NCBI GenBank assembly: GCA_937870825.1
Contig: CALMZO010000140.1
Coordinates: 1-39,707 of the forward strand
Reading direction: 5' to 3'
Source of the DNA: an uncultured Chloroflexota bacterium
GTDB taxonomy: Bacteria; Chloroflexota; Anaerolineae; UBA4142; SHND01
DNA: 39,707 nt
Positions 16,041-24,299 of the stretch are shown piece by piece. The position numbers and the translations under genes were made by a program. The notes under the pieces are model-generated. The model saw only the letters and a program-made list of their open reading frames with translations, searched no databases and was not told the origin of the DNA. Positions within the stretch are counted from its first letter, which is position 1. Each line of letters opens with the position of its first letter.

Positions 16041-18920
16041 GTGATACCACAACCGCTTGACCAAGTTCCGTTGTTCGCCCGTTTGTCTCAAGACGAACGC
16101 GAACTTATCAGCAGTCGTCTCCGCCATCTCGAATACAACACCAATACAATCATTTTTTCCGCCAACAAGACGGCAGAGTTTCTCGCAGTGATTGTGCAGG
16201 GCTGGGTCAAACTGGAAGGCGACACACCGCAAGGACCCATCGCTCTCGCGAATCTCGGCGCAGGCAGCGTCGTCGGCGAAGTGGACATGCTCCTCAATCG
16301 TCCCTACTCCACTTCCGCCCGCGCGGCGACGACCTGTAGTTTGCTCGCACTCCATCGCAACGATTTACACGACCTCATTCTCCAATATCCTTCTATCGGT
16401 TTGAAATTTAGCGCGGCGCTCGGTACACGCGTCGCCCACCTTGACGAATATCTCGTCACGCAACGTCTCTCGTCCAATCCCCTTCTCACATCGCTCTCGG
16501 ATTCGGAAGCACGCGCGCTTGCACGGCGTCTCCAATTCCGCGCCTATGCGCGCGGCGAATCGTTGTTTGAAGCAGGTGATACACCCGAAGCCGCGTTCTT
16601 GCTCGAAGGCGGTGTGATGCGCGTCATCACGAATACGCGCGAAGGCGAGACGTACGAAGAACTGCAAGAAGGCGAATTGGTGGGACAGACCGCGCTCATC
16701 ACCGGCAAACCCTATCCCTCCACCGGATTCGCCGTGACCGATGTAACGGCGTGGATGCTGGCGCGCAACGATTATCTCGATTTGATTTCGGAACAGCCGA
16801 CGCTCAAACTCGCGTTCTCGCGCGCGTTGGCGGAACGGTTGGGCGTGCAAGAGCAGTCGCAAGCCGTCGAACGTTTGCACGCGCTGCCCCTCTTTCAGGA
16901 CGCCGACCGCGACGCGCTCAACGCGATTGCCGAACGATTGGTGCTGCGTCATTATCCCGCAGGTGAATTGGTGTACGCCGAAGGCACGCCAGGCGACGCG
17001 ATGTATTTTTGCGAATCGGGACGCGTGAAATTGATTTCCGATGCTGCCACCGAAGCCGAACTGTTGCATCGCATCGGTGCGGGCGAATCGTTTGGCGAAA
17101 TGGCATTGTTAACCGGACGCACGCGCGCCGAAGCCGCGAAAGCGATTGACGATACGACGCTGTGGGTTTTGTACAAAACCGAGTACGACGATTTAATTGT
17201 CCAGCATCCGGCGTTGTCGCTCGCACTCTCTCGCGCGCTTTCCTCGCGTTTGGGTACCGCCGAAGGCGATGGCGTCGAACGACACTTGCGCCAGTTGAAC
17301 CTCTTTAGCGGTCTCTCACAAACGGAACTGCGCCAAGTGTCGCAGTACGTTCAACCACTGCGAATGCGCGCGGGCGAGACGATTTGTTTTGCCGGACAAC
17401 CCGCGCAGTTCGTGTACATCATTGAAGCAGGCGAAGCGCGCGAAATCGCGCAAGGCGCGAACGGGCAAACGATTGTGTTGGATTTGTTGGGACCGCAGCA
17501 ATCGTTTGGCGAACAAGCCGTCGTTCAAAACAGCACCTATCCCGTCACCGTTCAGGCGGTTGGTGAAATCGAACTTTGGACAATTACCAAAGGCGACTTT
17601 GACCGCTTGCTGGCGAATTATCCCGCGCTCGCGTTGAGTGTGACGCGCCGCATGGCGGAAGAGTTGGAACGCGCGACCAAACGCGCGCCGCGCCCGCACA
17701 TCGCGCAGCCGATGCGTCAACCCGCGCCCCAGTATCAACCGCAAGCGTACGGCAAAGCGGCACAACCAAACGCGGCACCCCAACAAGCTTACGCGCCGCG
17801 TCCGGGAAACGGCAACGGTGGTTACTCGAACGGCGGTAACGGAAATGGCGGCGGACGCAGCACATACGCACCGCGTCCGCCGGTGGCTCAAACACAGCCG
17901 CAAGCGCGTGTTCAAGCGACCGCGTTGCCGGGTACTGCTGTTGGTGTTCGCCCCGCGCCGTCCAAGCCATGGGAACGGTCGGGTAATGTTGTGAGACCGA
18001 TGCCTGCCGCCACCGCGCGCCCCGTTCAACAAATGGTCGGCGGCGCGCATGTCGGTATGGCGCTGCGGAACGGACGCCCCGGCATTTTCACCTGGTTCTC
18101 GAATCTCAGTGTCGGTAACAAAATCGCGCTCGTGCTGGTGGTCCTTTTTGGTCTGTGGATTGCGATTGCCCTGCCGATTGCTCTCGTTGTCGGCATCGTT
18201 TCTTCGGGTGGAAACAATAACAACAACACGGACCCGAATCAAGAATTGCCCATTGTTCAAACATTTCGTCAGCCGCTCTTTGGACTCAAAATTGCACAAG
18301 GCATTCGCACCGCGACTCCGACGCCGATTCCACCTACTCAAGTTCCACCCACGCCCGTACCGACCAAAAAACCCGTCGTAAAACATGTCGCGCAAAAAGT
18401 TGCGCCGACCGCCGCGCCGGAAGCCCAGCCGGAAGCGGCAGTTTTGGCGGCGCCGGCAGCGCCCGTGAAACCGCTTCCTCCGCGCGAATGGGACTCGCGT
18501 CTCGGTCCCGGCGGCTTGCCCCTCTTGCAAGGGGTTGATGTTTTGGATGCGTCGGTCACCTCCGGACAGTCCTATTGGCGTTTGGTTCGCATGAAGTTTG
18601 AAGATGCGGGTCAAGAGTCCGGCAATGACCACACGATTTACGTTACCTTGATTGATGAAGAAGGAAAACGCATTGACGACAAAGTCGTCGAAATTTCGTG
18701 GGACCAAAGCGGCGCGGTCGAGGTGCAGCGTTTGTCCATCTCGGACCAAAAACCCAAAGGCGATTACTGCGAGTGTAATTACAATTGGCCCATGTACGGC
18801 GCTGCGTATCGCGTCAAAGTGGACGACTCGATTCCCAGCGACCAGGCGCGCGGCATGATTATGCCCATGCACCGCCACGTCAATTATCGCCTCACTTTTC
18901 AACGCGTCGTGATGCCTTGA
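16041..18920 (+). CDS. Four tandem cNMP-binding-like domains, TM helix and outer domain
   Basis: A 959-residue protein from a GTG start with GAGGAAA upstream. Four CAP_ED-type beta-barrel domains lie in tandem: residues 1-145, 146-280, 281-420 and 421-555. Only the third keeps a near-standard phosphate-binding cassette (FGEMALLTGRTRAEA); the first has VGEVDMLLNRPYSTS, the second VGQTALITGKPYPS and the fourth FGEQAVVQNSTYPV, all lacking the phosphate-binding Arg. No DNA-binding domain follows. Residues 556-690 are a Gln/Pro/Gly-rich linker, then one transmembrane helix (about 693-720), a Thr/Pro spacer and an extracytoplasmic beta domain from about 815 (QSYWRLVRMKFED, NDHTIYVTLIDEEG). It looks like a sensor linking cytoplasmic cyclic nucleotides, or protein partners, to the cell surface. 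The direction of signalling is unknown. It is co-directional with the gene at 15082. Confidence 0.9.
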   Translation: MIPQPLDQVPLFARLSQDERELISSRLRHLEYNTNTIIFSANKTAEFLAVIVQGWVKLEGDTPQGPIALANLGAGSVVGEVDMLLNRPYSTSARAATTCSLLALHRNDLHDLILQYPSIGLKFSAALGTRVAHLDEYLVTQRLSSNPLLTSLSDSEARALARRLQFRAYARGESLFEAGDTPEAAFLLEGGVMRVITNTREGETYEELQEGELVGQTALITGKPYPSTGFAVTDVTAWMLARNDYLDLISEQPTLKLAFSRALAERLGVQEQSQAVERLHALPLFQDADRDALNAIAERLVLRHYPAGELVYAEGTPGDAMYFCESGRVKLISDAATEAELLHRIGAGESFGEMALLTGRTRAEAAKAIDDTTLWVLYKTEYDDLIVQHPALSLALSRALSSRLGTAEGDGVERHLRQLNLFSGLSQTELRQVSQYVQPLRMRAGETICFAGQPAQFVYIIEAGEAREIAQGANGQTIVLDLLGPQQSFGEQAVVQNSTYPVTVQAVGEIELWTITKGDFDRLLANYPALALSVTRRMAEELERATKRAPRPHIAQPMRQPAPQYQPQAYGKAAQPNAAPQQAYAPRPGNGNGGYSNGGNGNGGGRSTYAPRPPVAQTQPQARVQATALPGTAVGVRPAPSKPWERSGNVVRPMPAATARPVQQMVGGAHVGMALRNGRPGIFTWFSNLSVGNKIALVLVVLFGLWIAIALPIALVVGIVSSGGNNNNNTDPNQELPIVQTFRQPLFGLKIAQGIRTATPTPIPPTQVPPTPVPTKKPVVKHVAQKVAPTAAPEAQPEAAVLAAPAAPVKPLPPREWDSRLGPGGLPLLQGVDVLDASVTSGQSYWRLVRMKFEDAGQESGNDHTIYVTLIDEEGKRIDDKVVEISWDQSGAVEVQRLSISDQKPKGDYCECNYNWPMYGAAYRVKVDDSIPSDQARGMIMPMHRHVNYRLTFQRVVMP

Positions 18921-18926
18921 ATTCCT

Positions 18927-18962
18927 GCAGAGCAATGAACCCAGTTCGTTGCTCTGCTTTTT
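18927..18962 (+). terminator. Terminator of the cNMP-domain operon
   Basis: 13-base arms (18927-18939 and 18945-18957) with one mismatched or G-T pair, followed by TTTTT. It starts seven bases after the stop codon. Confidence 0.85.
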
Positions 18963-18974
18963 ATTGGTGGAAAG

Positions 18975-19000
18975 TACGATGCCTCGCCTGAGGCATCGTA
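18975..19000. repeat. Perfect 11-bp palindrome
   Basis: Arms 18975-18985 and 18990-19000 with a four-base loop and no T-run. It sits between the terminator and the candidate RNA and might be an operator or an RNA stem. Confidence 0.6.
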
Positions 19001-19008
19001 TTCAAACA

Positions 19009-19273
19009 CCGTTCGTTGCCAAGCACACGAGTCTCGGGCACGCTTCAGTCCGTTTTTGCAAGGCGCGTTCCGCCCATCAAAAGCCACGCTGAAGGACCTC
19101 GCTGTCCCCGTTGACGCTCAATGCCGAGTCGTCAAACCACTCGAAACCTTTCGCGACGAACGGGTTCCGGAGGCAGATGCACCAATTTTCTCGTTTGAGC
19201 AAATTGCGATTCTGCCTCCCCAAAGCAATCGAACGCCGCGCATCGTTACTCGATGCGCGGCGTTTATTTTTCC
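19009..19273 (+). ncRNA. Candidate structured RNA with its own terminator (6S-like?)
   Basis: No protein is evident in this gap, but nested complementary arms are. 19009-19016 pairs with 19156-19163 (8 bp). 19027-19040 pairs with 19122-19132 (two short bulges). 19043-19048 pairs with 19089-19094. A small hairpin forms at 19062-19074. A second hairpin is 19169-19177 with 19211-19219, with an inner caattt/aaattg stem. A strong terminator follows. The long rod with a large central internal loop, whose 3' side can form a tiny hairpin, recalls 6S RNA. I do not see a sequence signature that proves it, and RNase P, tmRNA and SRP RNA signatures are absent. No obvious promoter is visible. Confidence 0.45.
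19232..19273 (+). terminator. Strong Rho-independent terminator before rnz
   Basis: Perfect 14-base GC-rich arms (19232-19245 and 19251-19264), a five-base loop, then TATTTTT. It lies 33 bases before the RNase Z start and on the same strand, so it must end a transcript coming from the preceding gap. This is the main reason to suspect an RNA gene there. Confidence 0.85.
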
Positions 19274-19290
19274 TCGCGCGCGATTCTCTA

Positions 19291-19296
19291 TATAAT
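19291..19296 (+). promoter_or_regulatory. -10 box of rnz, probably leaderless
   Basis: TATAAT ends nine bases before the ATG at 19306. Transcription would start within about two bases of the start codon. No Shine-Dalgarno sequence and no good -35 hexamer are present. Confidence 0.6.
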
Positions 19297-19305
19297 AACC
19301 GTCCA

Positions 19306-20229
19306 ATGTTTGAATTGGTGTTTCTCGGCACGTCCGCGTCCGCGCCCAGCGCGGAACGCAATCTCACCTCGACGCTGCTCATTCACGAAGGCACGCGCTT
19401 TGTACTCGACTGCGCCGAAGGCACCCAACGCCAGATTCTCAAAAGCGGCGCCGGGTTCAAAGACCTTCGCCGCATCTTTTTGACACACGGACATCTCGAC
19501 CACATTCTCGGCATCGGCGGACTTGCGTCCACGCTCGGACAGTGGGATGTGCCCGTAGATTCCAAACTCGAAATTTACGGCGGGCGTTGGGCGCTCGACC
19601 GCGTGCGCGATTTGATGAAAGTGGTCATGCGCGGCAAAGAAGCCGAGATCGAAATTGAATACCTTGAAATCAAACCGGGCGTCCTCGTGCGCGAAAAAAA
19701 TCTAACTGTGAGCGCGTTCAACGTCCTGCATCGCGGCACGGGCAATTTTGGTTTTCTCTTTGAGGAAAAATCCAAGCGTCCATTTCTCGTCGAACGCGCG
19801 GAAGCGTTAGGCATCCCCGTCGGACCGGAACGAAAAAAATTGGTGGCGGGCGAAAGCATTGTTCTCGCCGATGGGCGCGTAATTCAACCCGAAGCCGTGT
19901 TGGGCGAATTGGTGCCGGGCACAAAATTTGTGTACGTCGGCGACCTCGCGCGCATCACTGAAGTGATTGAACCCGCGCGCGACGCGGAGGGTTTGGTGAT
20001 GGAAGCGACGTATCTCGCGCAAGACCGCGACATTGCGCGCAAACACGGACACATCACTGCTGCCGAAGCCGCGCACGCTGCGCGCGAAGCAAACGTCAAA
20101 CAACTTTATCTCACGCACATTTCACGGCGGTACAACGGACACCTCGTTCACGCCGAAGCCACCGCGATTTTTCCCAACACGATTGTGTGCAATGACCTGG
20201 ACCGTTTTACGGTCAAGCGCGAGCGTTAA
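19306..20229 (+). CDS. rnz: Ribonuclease Z (tRNA 3'-end processing)
   Basis: A 307-residue metallo-beta-lactamase-fold endonuclease that removes the 3' trailer of tRNA precursors, which fits a genome where the tRNA here lacks an encoded CCA. It has FLGTSASAPS at the N-terminus, the zinc motif HGHLDH (residues 61-66), a short exosite-arm region, the LHRGTGNFGF segment, the zinc-ligand Asp in VGDLA and the C-terminal HIS of LTHISRRY. The length is normal. An open frame extends upstream to 19111, but it runs through the terminator and candidate RNA; the ATG at 19306 starts exactly at the conserved MFELVFLGT. The expression signal appears leaderless. Confidence 0.95.
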   Translation: MFELVFLGTSASAPSAERNLTSTLLIHEGTRFVLDCAEGTQRQILKSGAGFKDLRRIFLTHGHLDHILGIGGLASTLGQWDVPVDSKLEIYGGRWALDRVRDLMKVVMRGKEAEIEIEYLEIKPGVLVREKNLTVSAFNVLHRGTGNFGFLFEEKSKRPFLVERAEALGIPVGPERKKLVAGESIVLADGRVIQPEAVLGELVPGTKFVYVGDLARITEVIEPARDAEGLVMEATYLAQDRDIARKHGHITAAEAAHAAREANVKQLYLTHISRRYNGHLVHAEATAIFPNTIVCNDLDRFTVKRER

Positions 20230-20273
20230 AAAAAAGAAACCCCGTTCTTTTTAAAGGAACGGGGTTCTTTTTT
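20226..20273. terminator. Bidirectional terminator between convergent genes
   Basis: An 11-12 base GC-rich stem with A-run and T-run ends, overlapping the stop of the aminotransferase gene and directly after the rnz stop. It serves both convergent genes. Confidence 0.85.
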
Positions 20274-21378
20274 GGCGCGTGAGAAATTCCTCGACCTTTG
20301 CCAATGCTTCCGGCATATTTTTTCTGCCAAAGCCGATGCGAAAATGATTTCCCTCATCCTCAAACAACATTCCCGGCAGTAACAACACACCCGCGCGTGT
20401 CACGAGTTCGTGACAAAATTCCGCGACGTCACCGCGCTTTAATTTTGGAAACGCAATCGGTCCCGCGTTCGGGCGAATCCATTCAAACATCTCCGCGCGT
20501 TCCGCAAAAAACGCGTCCAACAATTTCACATTGTGCGTGATGATTTCCAAATTTCGCCGCGCCAAGGTTGCGCGATGCCGCAGCGCAAGTTCCGCGAGAA
20601 ATTCACTCGGCGCGCTGTTGCAAATCGTCGTGTAATCTTTCAATCCTGCCATGCGCGCGTACATCTTTTCGTTGCGCGCGGCAATCCAACCGATTCGCAA
20701 ACCGGGCAGCCCGTACGTTTTCGACAGGACCCCGAGCGAGACCGCGTTCTCATTCACATCGCACGCGGCGGGCAGACGCAGCGCCGCGTCATATTCCGCT
20801 TCGCGGTACACTTCATCCGAAAACAGAATGATATTGTGTTCGCGCGCGATTTCATTCACGCGGAAAAAATCCGCGCGCGATATCAAAAATCCTGTCGGAT
20901 TGTGCGGCGTGTTGACGACGATGACGCGCGTGTTCGGACGAATCATTCTGCACAGTTCGTCCACGTCCAACGCCCAAGCATTTTCCTCCCGCGCCTGCCA
21001 GCGCGAAATTTCACAGCCGATGCTTTCCGCGACTTGAAACAGCGATTGATAACACGGCGAATGTACGATGATATGGTCGCCCGCGCTCAACGCTGCGTGC
21101 ATAAACAAAAAAATTGCTTCCTCCGCGCCCGTGTGTACGAGAATGTGTTCGGGCTGCATCGTTTCGTACACACGCGCGATTTCGCCGCGCAGCGAAGGCG
21201 CGCCTTGCGATTCGGTGTAACCAAGCCAATGTTGCCCAAACGTTTCGCGCGCATCCGGTTCGAGCGCGAGCAAATCATTTATCGTCACCGCTTCGCAGTC
21301 GGACGAACAAAGGGTGTACTGCACGTTGAACTCGTATGCGGCGAAATAACGTTCGAGTTTAAAGGGTTTGAGGTTCAT
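20251..21378 (-). CDS. Class I/II PLP-dependent aminotransferase
   Basis: A 375-residue fold-type I PLP enzyme. It has the cofactor residues of the family: NTPHNPTG (Asn160), FSDEVYREAEY (Asp188), the Schiff-base lysine in SLGVLSKTYGLPGLRIGW (Lys220) and Arg228 of RIGW. YTESQGAPSLRGEIA is the usual N-terminal active-site region. The substrate cannot be read; the sequence resembles the broad group of amino-acid aminotransferases and lyase-like relatives. A start at 21378 gives a normal N-terminus but no Shine-Dalgarno sequence is present (AAATAAATG). It follows the two peptidase genes on the same strand but is separated by a repeat-bearing gap, so co-transcription is unclear. Confidence 0.9.
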   Translation of the reverse strand: MNLKPFKLERYFAAYEFNVQYTLCSSDCEAVTINDLLALEPDARETFGQHWLGYTESQGAPSLRGEIARVYETMQPEHILVHTGAEEAIFLFMHAALSAGDHIIVHSPCYQSLFQVAESIGCEISRWQAREENAWALDVDELCRMIRPNTRVIVVNTPHNPTGFLISRADFFRVNEIAREHNIILFSDEVYREAEYDAALRLPAACDVNENAVSLGVLSKTYGLPGLRIGWIAARNEKMYARMAGLKDYTTICNSAPSEFLAELALRHRATLARRNLEIITHNVKLLDAFFAERAEMFEWIRPNAGPIAFPKLKRGDVAEFCHELVTRAGVLLLPGMLFEDEGNHFRIGFGRKNMPEALAKVEEFLTRQKRTPFL

Positions 21379-21442
21379 TTATTTTGACAGGATGAACAGG
21401 ATTTTCAGGAATAAAAAAAAACCTGCCAGTCTTGTTAATCCT
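21379..21442. repeat. Intergenic 'gacaggatgaacaggatt' repeat pair
   Basis: Two inverted copies of an acaggatt-type motif (about 21389-21396 and 21435-21442) flank an A-run. This is another of the short dispersed families seen in this window's gaps. On the minus strand the inner pairing plus T-run could act as a weak terminator of the peptidase gene. Confidence 0.5.
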
Positions 21443-22802
21443 GTCCACCAGAAAAAGCACGCCGACGTTTCAAAAAGGAAAACGTGACGAGTCCGCCCAG
21501 TGCGAGGACTGCACCGCACAATGCGTTTGCGGGAACACTTTGTGATGGCGCGGGCGTTGGCGCGTCGGGGGGGGGTGACTGGACGACCGAGACGCGCGTT
21601 GGTTCGACCGTTGGCGCGGGCGTGTTGTTCAGCGATGAAGAAACTTCATACGTCGGACGCGGCGCAATCGTCGGCAGACGCGCGGAGGAAATTTCGCGCA
21701 GCGGCACGCCCAAACTGGTACGCCACGAATTTTCCAATTCGTCCTGTGTAAAGCCGTACACTTGCCTCAACGCGGTGTCACCGGGAACGCCTTGTTGGTA
21801 CGCATTCAACAGCGCGGCAAATTTTTCGCGGCCATACTGGTCAATCATGAACTTGACGACGCTGTAACTTTGTCCGTACGCGAGCTGCGCTTGGTCCGAA
21901 CTGTCCGGGAAACGCTGCTGCAGCGCGCGCAGGGGAATGAGTGTGTTGCGCCGCACCGCGTCGGTAAACGCTTCGTCGAAATGTTCATCGGGCGCGTGGT
22001 CATCGGTTTCGTTGTACACCGCCAGTCCTTCATCTACCCAATGCGGCATCGCAAGTTGCCCGATGGTGCCGCGAATTTTGGAATGCAAAATCGCGTGACT
22101 CAATTCGTGACTCGTCGCGCGCAAGCCCCACTCTACATTTTCCGGCGCAATGTTCATCATGATGACGCCGTATTCGGGAAACATGCGCCCGCCCGTCCAT
22201 TCCGCCGAGAACGGCGGCAGCGCCTCGAAAAATTCACGCGTGTCGGCGTACACGAAAATTTCAAGCGGCTCGACATTTTCAATTTCCAATTCGCGCGCAA
22301 AAAATTCCCGCGCGACAATCGCGCGCCCAAAAATTGCTTCCCCGAATACGTCGCTGCCCTTGTACCAACTGACGCGCACGTCCTTGTTTGCCAAGATGCG
22401 CCAATTTTTGGTCTTGTCTTGTACGATGTAGGACTGACGCGGTGTGTCATAGGAATTTCCTGCCGAATCTTCCAAGTGCCACGTATATTCGCCATGGGTG
22501 CCGGGCGGCAAATAGCCGCCGGATGAAAACGCTTGAAAATTCCAGTTGAATGAAACAGAGATGTTTTCTTTTGGCGTAAACGCGGGTGTGTACCGTGAAC
22601 CGAGCGCGACGCCGCGCTGCCACACGGTGACCCGCGCCAGTTGAATCGGCGCAACGCTCGATGCCCGAAGCACGAACCGCATTGCATCGGGAAAATCCAT
22701 TTCGACAGATTGCGATTCGACAACAATCGGAGACTGGGCGCGCGTCACCGGGGCAAAACTTAGCGCGAGGAGAACCAGCGTACAGAAAATTCCGAACCGC
22801 AT
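21435..22802 (-). CDS. Exported gluzincin zinc peptidase (peptidase MA-like)
   Basis: A 455-residue exported protein. The signal peptide (residues 1-22) likely ends after TRA. An Ig-like N-terminal region (about 25-130) is followed by a peptidase domain with the zinc motif HELSH (His232, Glu233, His236) and the third ligand Glu258 in HWVDEGLAVY, the gluzincin spacing. The C-terminus has a Thr/Pro linker, then ALCGAVLALGGLVTF and a basic FLKRRR end, like a CTERM-type cell-surface anchor with a cysteine. The protein from 24299 is a paralogue with all active-site residues at the same numbers. A T8 run immediately precedes the ATG with no Shine-Dalgarno sequence. The linker coding region has a 9-G run. 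The substrate is unknown; it is probably a surface protease. Confidence 0.85.
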   Translation of the reverse strand: MRFGIFCTLVLLALSFAPVTRAQSPIVVESQSVEMDFPDAMRFVLRASSVAPIQLARVTVWQRGVALGSRYTPAFTPKENISVSFNWNFQAFSSGGYLPPGTHGEYTWHLEDSAGNSYDTPRQSYIVQDKTKNWRILANKDVRVSWYKGSDVFGEAIFGRAIVAREFFARELEIENVEPLEIFVYADTREFFEALPPFSAEWTGGRMFPEYGVIMMNIAPENVEWGLRATSHELSHAILHSKIRGTIGQLAMPHWVDEGLAVYNETDDHAPDEHFDEAFTDAVRRNTLIPLRALQQRFPDSSDQAQLAYGQSYSVVKFMIDQYGREKFAALLNAYQQGVPGDTALRQVYGFTQDELENSWRTSLGVPLREISSARLPTIAPRPTYEVSSSLNNTPAPTVEPTRVSVVQSPPPDAPTPAPSQSVPANALCGAVLALGGLVTFSFLKRRRAFSGGQD

Positions 22803-22857
22803 AAAAAAAAGAGAACGAAAAATGTTTCGTGTGAAATACGAAACATGTTTCGTTCTC
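22803..22857 (-). terminator. Terminator whose U-tract ends at the next start codon
   Basis: 20-base arms (22811-22830 and 22838-22857) with one mismatch, immediately after the stop of the upstream peptidase gene. On the minus strand the hairpin is followed by eight Ts and then directly by the ATG of the next gene (22802). Confidence 0.85.
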
Positions 22858-22862
22858 GTCGG

Positions 22863-24299
22863 TCACAAATCAAATCGCTTGCGCCGCTTGCGCCATGACC
22901 CGTCATCTCGCAGGATGCTTTTCGATGCGCGCCGCACGTGATGACTTGTCACGTACGCGCCGAACATGACAAGCGCCAAGCCGCCGAGACCCACGCCGCA
23001 CAAACCGGCGCCCCCACTGTTCGGGCTCGTATTTTGTGGCACCGTCGTTGCTGCCGCAGGCGCGGGGGTATTCGCGCTGGAGACGGCTCGTGGTGTCGGT
23101 GTCGCCTGTCCTTGCGGCACCGGTGTTTCCCCTGACGAAATCGAAAATGTCGGTATCGCAGCCGGTGTTGGAATGCCTGCTTTGGAATAATCGCGTTCGG
23201 GCAATCCAACCGACTTGCGATACATGTTGTCGAGACCGTCCGTGTTCATGCCGAATACTTGCGTGAATGCTTTGTCCGCTTCTGTTCCTTTTTGAAAGAG
23301 CTGGTACACTTGTTGCACTTTTTCCTTGCCGAATTGTTTAAACATCATGTCCACAATCGCAAAACTGAACGCATAGGACATGAGCGCTTCATTCGAATCC
23401 GGCGGAAAATTTCCATCGCGCGATTTTAGACGCGGCAGTTCATCACGGCGAATCGCTTCCTTGAGTGGACCCGCAAGGTAGCCGGCGAGAATGTGATTGT
23501 CGAATTGATTGTACGTGGCGAGTCCTTCATTGAACCAATGCGGAAATGCCTGACGCGCAAAGCCGTTGCCCAAGGAATCGTACACGACTTGATGTGTCAA
23601 TTCGTGCCGCGCGCCTTCAATCGCTTCTTTGGGGTCTGTCGGCGTCGTCAATAAAATTATTGAGCGGTGGTAGCCGAAACTGCGTCCGCCCGTCCACGCA
23701 TTCAAGTCGGGCATGGACGACCGAAAATCGTCCGAGTCAGTATAAAACCAAATGTGTGTTTTGCCACCCGTCCCCGCGCCCAATTCATCGCGCACGCGCT
23801 GCAAGGTTGCCACACCATCATCAAAAATATCTTGCCCGAATGCTTTGCCTGCCCCGTACCAGTGAATCGCGAGGTCATCGTTCTCGATGGTCTCCCAATC
23901 AATGCGCGTATCCGCGACCGTAAACGTTTTGGGCGCGCTTTCCACTTTGTTGCCCGCCGCGTCTTGCACAAGCCAGGTGTAGGTCGCGGAAACACCCGGC
24001 GGAATGTAACCGCCGTCGGCAGAAGAATCTTCGGTATCCAGATTCCATTCGATTTCCAGCGCAACATCGTTTGCAGGCGGGAACTTGGCAACAAGGCGAC
24101 GCGTGACCGTCTCGAAGCGGACCACGAGTGTCGCCTCTCGAATTTCCGACACGCTCGACGCGTTTGCCGAAAACGTCATGCTCTTTGGGAAATCAAGCGA
24201 CAGTCGCTCATTCTTGACCGTAATCGCGTTTTGGGCGAACACGGGCACCCCCGTCAACAAAAACAACAGGACGGCAAATAGAGGGAAAAATTTTTTCAT
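22863..24299 (-). CDS. Exported gluzincin zinc peptidase, paralogue of its neighbour
   Basis: A 478-residue exported protein. The signal peptide (residues 1-22) likely ends after VFA. An Ig-like region is followed by the peptidase domain with HELTH (His232, Glu233, His236) and FNEGLATY (Glu258). These numbers are identical to those of the neighbouring protein, so the pair arose by tandem duplication. The C-terminal part is a Pro/Thr linker, then GGAGLCGVGLGGLALVMFG, a basic segment and an extra ~20-residue cytoplasmic tail (SILRDDGSWRKRRKRF). The LCG before the hydrophobic helix is shared with the paralogue. A hairpin (24311-24336) lies just upstream of the ATG. The start MKKFFPLFAV was chosen for the signal peptide; an ATG three codons earlier is possible. 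Confidence 0.85.
   Translation of the reverse strand: MKKFFPLFAVLLFLLTGVPVFAQNAITVKNERLSLDFPKSMTFSANASSVSEIREATLVVRFETVTRRLVAKFPPANDVALEIEWNLDTEDSSADGGYIPPGVSATYTWLVQDAAGNKVESAPKTFTVADTRIDWETIENDDLAIHWYGAGKAFGQDIFDDGVATLQRVRDELGAGTGGKTHIWFYTDSDDFRSSMPDLNAWTGGRSFGYHRSIILLTTPTDPKEAIEGARHELTHQVVYDSLGNGFARQAFPHWFNEGLATYNQFDNHILAGYLAGPLKEAIRRDELPRLKSRDGNFPPDSNEALMSYAFSFAIVDMMFKQFGKEKVQQVYQLFQKGTEADKAFTQVFGMNTDGLDNMYRKSVGLPERDYSKAGIPTPAAIPTFSISSGETPVPQGQATPTPRAVSSANTPAPAAATTVPQNTSPNSGGAGLCGVGLGGLALVMFGAYVTSHHVRRASKSILRDDGSWRKRRKRFDL

Noticed and set aside
17316..18935. Long open frame opposite the four-domain gene (over 500 codons)
   Set aside because: An antisense shadow of a GC-rich gene: Arg-rich, no motifs, no start signals.
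19009..19273. RNase P RNA, tmRNA or SRP RNA
   Set aside because: None of their conserved signatures (GAGGAAAGTC/ACAGAAA, tRNA-like ends, GGAAGCAGCC) are present.
19111..19305. Upstream extension of rnz
   Set aside because: It passes through a terminator and structured region. RNase Z begins exactly at MFELVFLGT.
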